A stretch of 40,692 nt of DNA, from NCBI RefSeq assembly GCF_002864045.1, contig NZ_PJPV01000160.1, positions 1-40,692 on the forward strand, written 5' to 3'. A program made the position numbers and the translations under genes. The notes under the pieces were generated by a model, which searched no databases, was not told where the DNA came from, and saw only the letters and a list, made by a program, of their open reading frames with translations. Positions 7,785 to 16,540 of this stretch are shown one piece after another (positions within the stretch are counted from its first letter, which is position 1; the number at the start of each line of letters is the position of its first letter). Source of the DNA: Endozoicomonas acroporae. Its GTDB lineage: Bacteria > Pseudomonadota > Gammaproteobacteria > Pseudomonadales > Endozoicomonadaceae.

Positions 7785-9305
7785 CTACTGAGGACGCATA
7801 TGAGGGAACAGCAACACATCCCTGATTGACGGCGCATCCGTAAACAGCATCACCAGCCGGTCAATACCAATACCCTCTCCGGCAGTGGGTGGCAGACCGT
7901 ATTCAAGTGCATTGATATAGTCTGCGTCGTAATGCATTGCCTCATCGTCCCCGGCATCCTTTTCAGCTACCTGTTGTCTGAAGCGCTCAGCCTGGTCTTC
8001 TGAGTCATTCAACTCAGAGAAGCCATTAGCGATTTCCCGACCCCCCACAAAGAACTCAAAGCGCTCAGTAACAAATGGGTTGTCGTCATTTTTACGGGAC
8101 AGAGGCGACACTTCGGTCGGGTAATCCGTGATGAAGGTAGGGTTAAGCAAGTGATGTTCCACCGTTTCATCAAAGATTTCCATCTGAACCTTGCCAAGCC
8201 CCCAGATCGGCTTCACATCAATGCCCAGTTTACCGGCAACCTGTGTGGCTGACTCCAGGTTGTCAATATCAGCGGCATCAAGATCCGGGTTGAAATGCAA
8301 GATAGATTCAAATACCGACATCCGCGCAAACGGCTTGCCAAAATCGATCATCTGCCCCTGGTACTCGAACTCAGTTTTACCCAGAACGTCCTGAGCCAGC
8401 TGTTTCAGCATGGCTTCAGTGTGATCCATCATGTCGGTGTAATCCGCGTAAGCCTGATAGAACTCGATCATTGTAAATTCCGGGTTATGTCTAGTAGACA
8501 GCCCTTCATTGCGGAAGTTCCGGTTAATCTCAAATACCCGTTCAAAACCACCAACGACCACACGCTTCAGGTACAGTTCCGGGGCGATACGGAGGTACAT
8601 ATCGATATCCAGCGCGTTGTGATGGGTCACAAACGGTCTGGCCGTGGCACCACCGGGAATCACCTGCAGCATCGGCGTCTCAACTTCCATAAAGTCCTGA
8701 CCCAGGAAGTAGTTACGGATACCCTGAATGATTCTGGAACGGATCTTGAAGGTTTCCCGGGAGTGTTCACTGGTAATCAGGTCAACATAACGCTGACGGT
8801 ATCGCTGCTCGGTATCGGTGAGGCCTTTGTGCTTTTCAGGCAGTGGACGCAGAGACTTGGTCAGTAGCTGGACAGCACTCATATCAACGTAAAGGTCGCC
8901 TTTGCCAGAGCGCTGAACAGCACCTTCTACACCGATAATATCCCCCAGGTCCCAGGTCTTGATGTCATCCAGGGTCTCTTTTGGCAGCTGTTTGCGGTTC
9001 ACATAGAGCTGGATACGGCCAGACATATCCTGCAGTTCCATGAACGCGCCACGGTTCAACATAATACGGCCAGCCACTTTAACGTGGTGGTTCAGGCCTT
9101 CCAGGGCAGCCTTGTCATGATCCTTGAACTGCTCCTGAAGATCGCCAGCCAGCGAATCACGACGGAATTTATTGGGAAATGCCACCCCTTTTGCGCGAAT
9201 GGCCGCCAGTTTTTCCCGGCGCAGGGTAACCAGGCGGTTCTCTTCATGGGCTTCAGCAGCCTTTTCTTCCTGCGCCTGTTGCGACAAAAAATGTTCTTCA
9301 GACAT
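7785..9305 (-). CDS. lysS: Lysyl-tRNA synthetase, class II
   Basis: Charges tRNA-Lys with lysine in the cytoplasm. The 506-residue protein has an N-terminal helical extension, an OB-fold anticodon-binding domain (about 60-170, VKVAGRIMLNRGAFMELQD) and a class II catalytic core. Motif 1 is around METPMLQVIPGGATARPF, motif 2 is FEINRNFRNEG...HNPEFTMIEFY, and motif 3 is GIGIDRLVMLFTDAPSIRDV near the C-terminus. Length is normal. The start is 13 nt after the prfB stop codon, the classical prfB-lysS operon arrangement of gammaproteobacteria, so the two are co-transcribed. Confidence 0.98.
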   Translation of the reverse strand: MSEEHFLSQQAQEEKAAEAHEENRLVTLRREKLAAIRAKGVAFPNKFRRDSLAGDLQEQFKDHDKAALEGLNHHVKVAGRIMLNRGAFMELQDMSGRIQLYVNRKQLPKETLDDIKTWDLGDIIGVEGAVQRSGKGDLYVDMSAVQLLTKSLRPLPEKHKGLTDTEQRYRQRYVDLITSEHSRETFKIRSRIIQGIRNYFLGQDFMEVETPMLQVIPGGATARPFVTHHNALDIDMYLRIAPELYLKRVVVGGFERVFEINRNFRNEGLSTRHNPEFTMIEFYQAYADYTDMMDHTEAMLKQLAQDVLGKTEFEYQGQMIDFGKPFARMSVFESILHFNPDLDAADIDNLESATQVAGKLGIDVKPIWGLGKVQMEIFDETVEHHLLNPTFITDYPTEVSPLSRKNDDNPFVTERFEFFVGGREIANGFSELNDSEDQAERFRQQVAEKDAGDDEAMHYDADYINALEYGLPPTAGEGIGIDRLVMLFTDAPSIRDVLLFPHMRPQ

Positions 9306-9318
9306 AATATTCTTCCAG

Positions 9319-10417
9319 TTACAGGCCTTTTTTCAGGCTCGCCTCAATGAACTTGTTCAGGTCACCATCCAGCACAGACTGGGTATTCCGGGTTTCTACC
9401 CCGGTACGAAGATCCTTAATACGGGAGTCATCCAGTACATAGGAGCGAATCTGACTGCCCCAGCCGATGTCCGACTTGGAATCTTCCATCGCCTGAGACT
9501 CCGCTGTTCTCTTTTGCATCTCCATCTCATAAAGCTTGGCCTTCAGCTGCTGCATGGCCTTGTCTTTATTCTGGTGCTGGGAACGCTGATTCTGACACTG
9601 TACAACAATTCCCGTTGGCCCGTGGGTAATACGCACGGCGGAATCGGTGGTGTTGACGTGCTGCCCACCGGCACCACTGGAACGGTAGGTATCAATACGC
9701 AGATCCGCCGGATTGATTTCGATATCAATATTGTCATCAATCTCAGGAGAAACGAAGACGGAAGCAAAGGAGGTATGGCGACGATTACCGGAATCAAACG
9801 GTGATTTGCGCACCAGGCGATGAACGCCGATTTCCGTTCTCAACCAGCCAAACGCATAATCCCCGTTAAACTGAACCGTTGCCGATTTGATCCCTGCCAC
9901 TTCACCGGCAGAGACTTCAATGATGTCCGTTTTGAAACCGTTGGCCTCACCCCAGCGCAGGTACATTCTCAGCAGCATATTGGCCCAGTCCTGGGCCTCA
10001 GTACCGCCGGAACCGGCCTGAATATCCAGAAAGGCGCTGTTAGGATCCATTGCACCGGAGAACATACGACGAAATTCAAGTACTTCCAGTTTCCGGGCCA
10101 GCTCATCAAGCTCATCCACAACGCCCTGGACACCTTCTTCGTCTTCTTCTTCTACCGACATTTCCAGCAGTTCTTCAGAATCCCCCAGGCCACTGGTCAG
10201 CTCATCAATGGTAGAAACAATCGCTTCCAGGGTGGAACGCTCCTTGCCCAGCTTCTGGGCGTACTCCGGATCATTCCAGACGTTCGGGTCTTCCAGCTCC
10301 CGCTCTACTTCCTGCAACCGCTCACTCTTGTGAGCGTAGTCAAAGATACCCCCTAAGCACGTCAGTACGCGCTCTCAGGTCCTTGATACGCTCCTTAATG
10401 GGATTGACTTCAAACAT
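9319..10417 (-). CDS. prfB: Peptide chain release factor 2 (programmed +1 frameshift)
   Basis: Recognises UGA and UAA stop codons and triggers peptide release. The gene starts at ATG 10417 (MFEVNPIKERIKDLRARTD) and runs 25 codons to an in-frame TGA at 10342-10340. A +1 slip at CTT-TGA-C then continues (LDYAHKSERLQEVEREL) to 9319, giving 365 residues, the usual RF2 length. The SPF stop-recognition motif (KSPFDSG) and the catalytic GGQ loop (SGAGGQHVN) are both present. The long uninterrupted frame starts only at 10317, so automatic annotation may truncate the N-terminus. It is followed by lysS in the same operon. Confidence 0.97.
10339..10354 (-). promoter_or_regulatory. prfB autoregulatory frameshift signal
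   Basis: The minus strand reads AGGGGGTATCTTTGAC. The internal Shine-Dalgarno-like AGGGGG stands three bases before the CTT slippage codon, followed by the weak UGAC stop context. This is the textbook RF2 feedback element: low RF2 lets the ribosome pause at UGA and shift +1 to make more RF2. Confidence 0.96.
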
Positions 10418-10873
10418 TGCCCTATATCACTCACTTTTTCAGGTGCACACGGCACCACCTTTAATACTGCTATAGCCCCATCAAGAGCTGACCAATACCA
10501 GCCGCTCTGAAAATACAATGGGAATGAAATTGGCAACACATGGCTGCCTATGAAACACTGCTCACAACAACAGCTGGCCGACAAGGCCATTACCAAAACC
10601 TGTAATACAACTGAGTGATTTTACAACAATAGCCTGTTGGTTGGAATTGCTCCGATATCCAGCCAACAGGACCTGTCGACGCTGTCTTGCCAACATGGGG
10701 ATCCAAACACTGCATACCCGCCCATTGACTCATGTCATGACATCACACTACGCCTTTACTCAACAGTAAGGTAAACTCCCGCCCGCTACTTCACCCTCAC
10801 CCGTAGCCAGAGCCCCAAAGCCTTTAGCAACAGGATCGTCTGCTCTGGGTACCTAACAGAAGCACTCTTCATT
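10418..10873. other. 456 bp divergent intergenic region between prfB and glk
   Basis: No gene is supported here. It must contain the prfB-lysS promoter (minus strand) and the glk promoter (plus strand), but I see no hexamer pair that I would assign with confidence. A 12 bp perfect palindrome ATGTCATGACAT at 10732-10743, about 130 bp before glk, could be an operator. Confidence 0.5.
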
Positions 10874-11848
10874 ATGTCACGTGACACTTTATTGAATGAC
10901 TCAATGGCACTGGTAGCGGATATCGGTGGCACCAACGCAAGGTTTGCACTCTCACTGGATGGCAAGCTGCAAACAGACTCGGTACAAGTGCTGGCCTGTA
11001 ATGACTACGACAACCTTGATCATGCGGTCAGCCATTACCTGAAGCATCAGCAAGTCGCCGTGGATCATGCCTGTATGGCGTTTGCCTGCCCGGTGAGTGG
11101 CCAGATGATAAAAATGACCAACAACCATTGGGCATTCAACCCGTCTGACATGAAAGACACGCTGAAGTTGCGGTCCTTCAAAGTGATCAATGATTTTACC
11201 GCCCAGGCGCTTGCCCTCCCTGCCCTGCCTGAAAACACGCTGGTCAGGATTGGCCACGGAGAGGCAATCCCGGGGGCCACCAAACTGATTATTGGACCAG
11301 GCACGGGCCTTGGCGTCGCTGCATTAAAGAAGGTAGGCGATCATTGGCTGCCTCTGCCCGGAGAGGGCGGACATGCGGCGTTTTCTCCCATATCCCCCAT
11401 GGATAAGGAGATTCTCGGTATTCTTCAGCAGCAGCTGGGCTATGTTTCCTGGGAATCGGTACTGTGCGGTTCTGGTATTGAACGGCTGTATCAAGCCCAC
11501 AGTATGTTGTCTGGCCAAACACAGACACTGAAAAATCATGAGATCACGGCCCAGGCCCTGAACGGGGAACCCCTCTGTCGCCAGACACTACTGCATTTCT
11601 GTGAACTGCTGGGCAGGGCCGCCAGTAATGCGGCACTGACCACCGGAGCCCAGGGGGGCGTTTATATTGCTGGCGGTATTATTCCACGCTTTCCTGAGTT
11701 TTTCGCTCAGTCGGACTTTAGAACCTCATTCGAAGTTAATGATAAGATGGCCTGCTATCTGGCTGCTATCCCAACCAGTCTGGTTATTCACGACAACCCA
11801 GGCCTGACCGGTGCGTGTGAAGCATCAGGCAACCCATTCATCCATTGA
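10874..11848 (+). CDS. glk: Glucokinase (bacterial Glk family)
   Basis: Phosphorylates free glucose to glucose-6-phosphate with ATP, feeding glycolysis/Entner-Doudoroff. The 324-residue product has the N-terminal phosphate loop ADIGGTNARFAL (15-26), the substrate segment NDFTAQALALP, the second phosphate loop GPGTGLGV and the GEGGHAAFSP segment typical of Glk, and a C-terminal GGVYIAGGIIPRF. Length matches the E. coli-type family. The first ATG has a weak ribosome binding site. An internal ATG ten codons later (10904) would start directly at MALVADIGG and is a credible alternative. It stands as a single gene. Confidence 0.95.
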   Translation: MSRDTLLNDSMALVADIGGTNARFALSLDGKLQTDSVQVLACNDYDNLDHAVSHYLKHQQVAVDHACMAFACPVSGQMIKMTNNHWAFNPSDMKDTLKLRSFKVINDFTAQALALPALPENTLVRIGHGEAIPGATKLIIGPGTGLGVAALKKVGDHWLPLPGEGGHAAFSPISPMDKEILGILQQQLGYVSWESVLCGSGIERLYQAHSMLSGQTQTLKNHEITAQALNGEPLCRQTLLHFCELLGRAASNAALTTGAQGGVYIAGGIIPRFPEFFAQSDFRTSFEVNDKMACYLAAIPTSLVIHDNPGLTGACEASGNPFIH

Positions 11849-12203
11849 TTTTTCGTGGCTGCCCCTGATCCGGGTCAGCTTCCAGGGATATTGGAAGAGC
11901 AGCAATTCGTCCACAACTGCCAGACAAATATTGTTGACTGAGAGTGAATAATCGACCGGTCAATACCTAGGAGGCTGTCCGAGAATAGACTGCCCTACTG
12001 CGGCGACAGCAAATTGGTCTAAAAATCCGCTTTTGTTCGGCAAATAGCCCCGCTATTCACCTCACAAAACGAAATTTTTATCCTCAATTTTCTGCCATCC
12101 TCGCTACGGGGTCGCCTAGACGGGCGCTATTCTCGGACAGCCTCCTAGACAGTGAGTCCCGGTACAGGTTATTACTCTCAGAAGAAGAACAATTACTTTA
12201 TTT
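11849..12203. other. Intergenic region occupied by a CTAG-flanked MITE
   Basis: The 355 bp between glk and the small membrane-protein gene consists mostly of the 182 bp inverted-repeat element annotated separately. Nothing else is recognisable. Confidence 0.6.
11967..12148. repeat. MITE with 18-22 bp perfect terminal inverted repeats (CTAG target)
   Basis: The element begins CTAG-GAGGCTGTCCGAGAATAG and ends CTATTCTCGGACAGCCTC-CTAG; the two ends are exact reverse complements. CTAG on both sides is either a 4 bp target duplication or part of the repeat. Its interior has no significant reading frame, so it is a non-autonomous element mobilised in trans. A CTAG/YTAR target is typical of IS5-type transposases (established knowledge); assignment to that family is inference. 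It is unrelated to the 161 bp fold-back elements. Confidence 0.85.
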
Positions 12204-12587
12204 TCAAACAACCTGCTCAGGGTCATGACTGATAACCTCTGTAAGCTGTACAGGTGATTCCGTCGGGGCTACATGCCAATAGTGAACATACACATTCTCG
12301 GCGACAATACCTGCAGCACCACCTAAGACAAAAGCTGAAAAAAAACCTGCAAAACTACCTGCATAAACACCGGCAACCGCCGTAACAGGATGTCCGACAC
12401 TAATTGCAACACCACAGGCTGTAGGCAGGCTAAAAGCCAGATTAACAGCTGTTCGTTCCAACAGTGAAACAGTTCGTCCCATACACGTACACTGAATAGA
12501 TAACTGATCTGGGATATCTGGTAAATTAGAGGCTTCCTGAGTCTGAGGCATTTGAATAATTGATGAAATTGATGTGGATGCTTGCAT
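12204..12587 (-). CDS. Small Gly/Ala-rich membrane protein, unknown
   Basis: A 127-residue protein with a polar N-terminus (1-45, containing CTCMGR), then a long hydrophobic Gly/Ala-rich stretch (about 47-108, SLPTACGVAISVG and AGVYAGSFAGFFSAFVLGGAAGIV) that can form two to three transmembrane helices, and a short acidic C-terminal tail. I recognise no family. The pattern (disordered head, glycine-zipper-like membrane region, polar tail) resembles the protein at 32288-32881, and both lie in accessory regions. It sits between the CTAG MITE and the giant repeat gene. Confidence 0.6.
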   Translation of the reverse strand: MQASTSISSIIQMPQTQEASNLPDIPDQLSIQCTCMGRTVSLLERTAVNLAFSLPTACGVAISVGHPVTAVAGVYAGSFAGFFSAFVLGGAAGIVAENVYVHYWHVAPTESPVQLTEVISHDPEQVV

Positions 12588-12976
12588 TAAATTACCCTCA
12601 AAGATGTCTAGATCTTTAAGAGCCTGAATTTAGAAATTAGTTCCATAATTTTAGTGTTCCCAGCTTCGAAAGCCCCCCGTAATCCACCTGAAACGGAACC
12701 TGTTCATCATTTTGAGGTCTGATAGCGATATTTACAGTCTAATGTGAGCAGGGCTTTATTCTGAAAGCAACCACATCAACCTACGCCCACCCAAAGCCTG
12801 CTGACCGGGTTCGCCAACAAACCGTTTCAAGCAGGGTTCCTGACCGCAACGGAAGTACATTTAATGGCAAAAGCGTCTCAAACCATCAATTCCACAGGGG
12901 TATAGCCCCACACCGGGATGATCCCAAAGGTATTGAGGACGCTTTTTGGAAAAAGCAACCATTACAGGGACGGCAA
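12588..12976 (+). other. Intergenic region that includes an unstarted coding extension of the repeat gene
   Basis: From 12743 (just after an in-frame TAA at 12740) to 12976 the frame of the downstream gene stays open and encodes protein-like sequence. It ends DAFWKKQPLQGRQVTP, which is the same turn found in every repeat of the gene (GRQVTP). No in-frame ATG, GTG or TTG occurs in 12743-12976; only ATT (12758), CTG (12761) and ATA are available. Upstream of 12743 nothing is recognisable. Confidence 0.65.
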
Positions 12977-15900
12977 GTGACCCCCACTGTGGTGCTTAAC
13001 GCCTATGGAAAAGACAGAACCTCTCTCAGAGCTGGCTTTTTTCTGTCAAAACTTTGCTTACAGGAAATTCTACTCAACCGCAGAAAAGTGACCCCGGATC
13101 AGGTCATTCAGGAATTCGCCCGGAAGCCAGATCGAAATAGGTATCTGGTGGCGATAACGCGCTTCAAAGCAGAATGTTGTCAGAAAGGCCTGCTGTTGAA
13201 AGGCCGGCGGATCTCACCGGATGAGGTGGCCAACGAGTTTCAGGCCGCCCGGGCAACACTGGAGCTGGCTCGCTTTATGGAAGAATGTTGCCTGAAGGGC
13301 TTGCTGTTAAAGGGCCGACAGGTCACACCGGAAGCGGTGGTCAGGGCCTTTCCGGATAGTCTGCCAGGCAAACTGGGGATCGCGCGCTTTATGGAACAAT
13401 GTTGCCTGAGGGGTTTGCCGTTCAATAGCCAGCAGGTGACACCGGGCGAAGTGGCTAACGCTTTCCCGGATAGCCCGGAAGGCAAACTGGGAAAAGCACG
13501 CTTCAAAGCGGAATGCTGCCTGAAGGGCCTGATATTGAATGACCAACGGGTCACACCGGATGCCGTGGTCAGGGATTATCAGGCAGCCAGAGCAACACTG
13601 GAGATAGCGCGCTTCAAAGCAGAATGCTGCCTGCAAGGCTTGCTGTTGAAGGGCCAGCAGGTCACACCGGATGTGGTGGTTAATGATTTCCCGGGCAGTG
13701 TGCAAGGCAAACTGGGTATTGCACGCTTCAAAGCGGAATGCTGCCTGAGAGACCTTGCACTGCATGGCCAACAGGTCACACCGGACGAAGTGGTTAAGGA
13801 TTTCCCGGATAGTCCGCATGGCAAACTGGGTATTGCACGCTTCAAAGCGGAATGCTGTCTGAGGGGCCTGGTGTTGTATGGCCAGCAGGTCAAGCCTGAT
13901 GCCGTGGTCAACGATTATCAGGCAGTCAATGCGACACTGGAGCTAGCGCACTTTAAAGCAGAATGTTGCCTGAAAGGCCTGCTGTTGAAAGGCAGGCACG
14001 TTACATCGGATGAGGTGGTTAAGGATTTCCCGGATAATCCGGAAGGCAGACTGGGGCTGGCGCACTTTATGGAACGATGCTGCCTGAAGGGCATGGCATT
14101 AAATGGTCAGCAGATCACACCGGAAGCGGTGGTTAAGGGGTTCCCGGATAGTCCGGAAGGCAGACTGGGGACATTACGCTTCAGCGAACAATGTTGCCTG
14201 AAGGGCCTGACGTTGCTTGACCAGCAGGCCACACCAGAGGTGGTGGTTAAGAATTATCAGGGGGCCGGGGCAACACTGGAGCTGGCGCGCTTCAAAGCAG
14301 AATGTTGCCTGAGGGGGCTGATGCTGAACGGCCAGCAAGTCACACCGGATGCGGTGGTTAAGGGTTATCAGGCAGCCGGGGCAACACTGGAGCTGGCACG
14401 CTTTAAAGAGGAATGTTGCCTGAGAGGTCTGGTGTTGAATGGCCAGCAGGTCACACCGGATGTGGTGGTGAAGGCTTTCCCGGATACCCGGGAAGGCAGA
14501 CTGGGGATAGCGCGCTTTAAGGAACAGTGTTGCCTCAAGGCCCTGGCGTTGAATCACCGGCAAGTCACACCGGATGAGGTGGTCAGGGGTTTCAGGGTGG
14601 CCAGAGCGCCTCTGCCGCTGGCACGCTTCAAAGTGGAATGTTGCCTGAGGGGACTGGCGGTTAATGGCCAGCAGGTCACACCGGATGCAGTGGTTAAGGA
14701 TTTTCCGGAAAGTTCGGACGGCAAACTGGGAATAGTTCGCTTCAGGGATCAATGTTGTCTGAGGGGCCTGGCGTTCAATGGTCAGCAGGTTACACCGGAG
14801 GCGGTGGTTAAGGATTATGAACGCGGTGGCTGGTTGCTCGAAAGAGCTGTTTTTTATTCTCAGCTGGCATTGAATGCAAGAGAGTTGAATAGCGTCTGTC
14901 CGGATAATCGGAAAGTACTGGCAGCGTTTAATGAAGTACCCGGGGATCACTCTGCAAAGCAAATCAGGTATCTGATTCAAAAGTTGAAACAATCTCAAAA
15001 GTACGAGGAAACCAGCGAAGCTCAGGAGACTCTTCAAGAGGCCTGGCAAATCCTGAACAGCGTATCGGTCAAAGACGATGAGCACGATCGACTGCAATGT
15101 CTATTGAAATTCATGGCTATGCAACATGGTCTACTAATTGATCATCAGGTGGTGTCAGCGAAACAGGTATTGCAATCCATCACACCCCTGAAGCACTCAT
15201 TCAAGAATTCACGTATACATTTTTTCTTCCTCGCACACTGTTATATCACCAGCCAGTCTATTAATGGACAAGTCATCCATAAGGAACAGGTTCTGAATTG
15301 CCTTCAGCATTTTCCGGAAGGAAGCAAACGGCGCCATGCGTTGGTCTCCTGGTTTGAGCAACGCAACTGCGAAGTTCATAACGCCAGGATCATTGACAGT
15401 ATGCTGTATAAATGGGCAAATACCATTGCCTCAGGGGGCGATAGTCCCCAGGGATACGCAGCCTCTGCCAGTCAACACAAAGCGGCTGTTCCCGTGCGCA
15501 GGAAGTATCCCGTAGCAACAGCAGGCGGACCGGGCTTCCCGGAAAGGCAGGCTTCCCGGTTAAATGTGCTCATACTGAAAACACTGGAGATCATCCAGGA
15601 AATCAATGATGCCTGTGACGTTCCCGCCATACTGGTGACTGGTTCATACGCGCGTTTTTTACAGAACCTCTGCTCATCATTCAATGATATTGACATTATT
15701 TGCACGACAGATGAGTCTGCCAGAACCCTCTTTGAAAAGCTGCAGGTACTTAACACCGACAGGGATTCAGAAATCCCCAAGAGCATGACCATCAGCCGGG
15801 TTCCGGGATGTCCGTTGATTAAACTCCCGACAGCTTACAATATTCAGCTTAAAGACGGTGATCTGGGTATGAAAGTAATGGACCTTCAGGTCAGTGTTGA

Positions 15901-16426
15901 CGCCCTGGTAACAGACAGAAAGACAGCACGGTTGGCCATTGACGTTCCTGGCGTGAGCAGCCCGGTGTGGTGTTTGTCGTTTGCTGAAGAAACCGGATTA
16001 CTGAACAATACGCTGGCATACCTTGCCGATCACCTTGACCTGCTGACAGATCGGTTGCAAAGAGGTGAGATATTTTCAATACCACGAACCATTCTGTTTA
16101 ATTTTCCACAAAACCCGGAGGAGCATATTTATGGCCTGCTGATGCGCTCCCTGCTCACCCTGAATAAAGCCAGGCAGTTCATCGCTCTGCACTGTGAAAG
16201 CAAACCCGGAAAACCTGACTGCCAGACTCACCAGCGGCAAAAACAACAACAGCGCCTGCTGGTGCTGACTGAGAATCTTCAAGTGAAATTGAATAGCCAT
16301 ATTTACCGTCAAGCGTTTGAGCACAGAGTTAACAGCTGGCTATTGACAGCTCCGCATGAGAGTGATTACGAGATCAAAAGAAAGGACTTTATCACAACAC
16401 TGCTTTCGATGATGCAGCCTGAATAA
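12977..16426 (+). CDS. Giant helical-repeat protein with C-terminal nucleotidyltransferase domain
   Basis: 1149 residues from a GTG, but coding clearly extends upstream (see finding). Residues about 61-622 hold 15 clear tandem units of 37-38 residues with the consensus ARFKAECCLKGLLLNGQQVT followed by PDAVVKDFPDSPEGKLGI, each a probable helix-turn-helix hairpin, forming an alpha solenoid. Two unit types alternate irregularly, ending in PDSPEGKLGI or QAAxATLEL. The C-terminal region (about 870-1149) has a polymerase-beta-type nucleotidyltransferase signature: GSYARFL (889-), FNDIDII with Asp 904 and Asp 906, and a third acidic strand VMDLQVSV (Asp 969). The family transfers NMP groups to proteins, RNA or small molecules. 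The substrate is unknown. The solenoid probably recruits a partner. No signal peptide. Next come the four protease-like paralogues. An effector role is inference. Confidence 0.75.
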   Translation: MTPTVVLNAYGKDRTSLRAGFFLSKLCLQEILLNRRKVTPDQVIQEFARKPDRNRYLVAITRFKAECCQKGLLLKGRRISPDEVANEFQAARATLELARFMEECCLKGLLLKGRQVTPEAVVRAFPDSLPGKLGIARFMEQCCLRGLPFNSQQVTPGEVANAFPDSPEGKLGKARFKAECCLKGLILNDQRVTPDAVVRDYQAARATLEIARFKAECCLQGLLLKGQQVTPDVVVNDFPGSVQGKLGIARFKAECCLRDLALHGQQVTPDEVVKDFPDSPHGKLGIARFKAECCLRGLVLYGQQVKPDAVVNDYQAVNATLELAHFKAECCLKGLLLKGRHVTSDEVVKDFPDNPEGRLGLAHFMERCCLKGMALNGQQITPEAVVKGFPDSPEGRLGTLRFSEQCCLKGLTLLDQQATPEVVVKNYQGAGATLELARFKAECCLRGLMLNGQQVTPDAVVKGYQAAGATLELARFKEECCLRGLVLNGQQVTPDVVVKAFPDTREGRLGIARFKEQCCLKALALNHRQVTPDEVVRGFRVARAPLPLARFKVECCLRGLAVNGQQVTPDAVVKDFPESSDGKLGIVRFRDQCCLRGLAFNGQQVTPEAVVKDYERGGWLLERAVFYSQLALNARELNSVCPDNRKVLAAFNEVPGDHSAKQIRYLIQKLKQSQKYEETSEAQETLQEAWQILNSVSVKDDEHDRLQCLLKFMAMQHGLLIDHQVVSAKQVLQSITPLKHSFKNSRIHFFFLAHCYITSQSINGQVIHKEQVLNCLQHFPEGSKRRHALVSWFEQRNCEVHNARIIDSMLYKWANTIASGGDSPQGYAASASQHKAAVPVRRKYPVATAGGPGFPERQASRLNVLILKTLEIIQEINDACDVPAILVTGSYARFLQNLCSSFNDIDIICTTDESARTLFEKLQVLNTDRDSEIPKSMTISRVPGCPLIKLPTAYNIQLKDGDLGMKVMDLQVSVDALVTDRKTARLAIDVPGVSSPVWCLSFAEETGLLNNTLAYLADHLDLLTDRLQRGEIFSIPRTILFNFPQNPEEHIYGLLMRSLLTLNKARQFIALHCESKPGKPDCQTHQRQKQQQRLLVLTENLQVKLNSHIYRQAFEHRVNSWLLTAPHESDYEIKRKDFITTLLSMMQPE

Positions 16427-16540
16427 CATCCAGGAGGCTTGCATAAAATGATAAGCACCCCTAAAAAGAAGTATGCCCTGAGCTTTCCAACACCTTAAGA
16501 AATGACAACAATCGCTGCCATTAAGAGGTTGCAAAATAAT

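Noticed and set aside
10340..10342. In-frame TGA near the 5' end of prfB, suggesting a pseudogene
   Set aside because: It lies in the classical RF2 programmed frameshift context AGGGGGTATCTTTGAC, so it is a regulatory feature.
13140..14850. Regular DNA repeats of about 112-114 bp that might suggest a repeat array or CRISPR
   Set aside because: The period is a multiple of three, the frame is open throughout, and variation respects codons. These are protein-level tandem repeats in the solenoid gene.
13240..15097. Long minus-strand open frames (up to 307 codons) opposite the solenoid gene
   Set aside because: They are repetitive mirror images of the coding repeats, without ribosome binding sites or family motifs; the plus strand has the consistent protein and a C-terminal domain.
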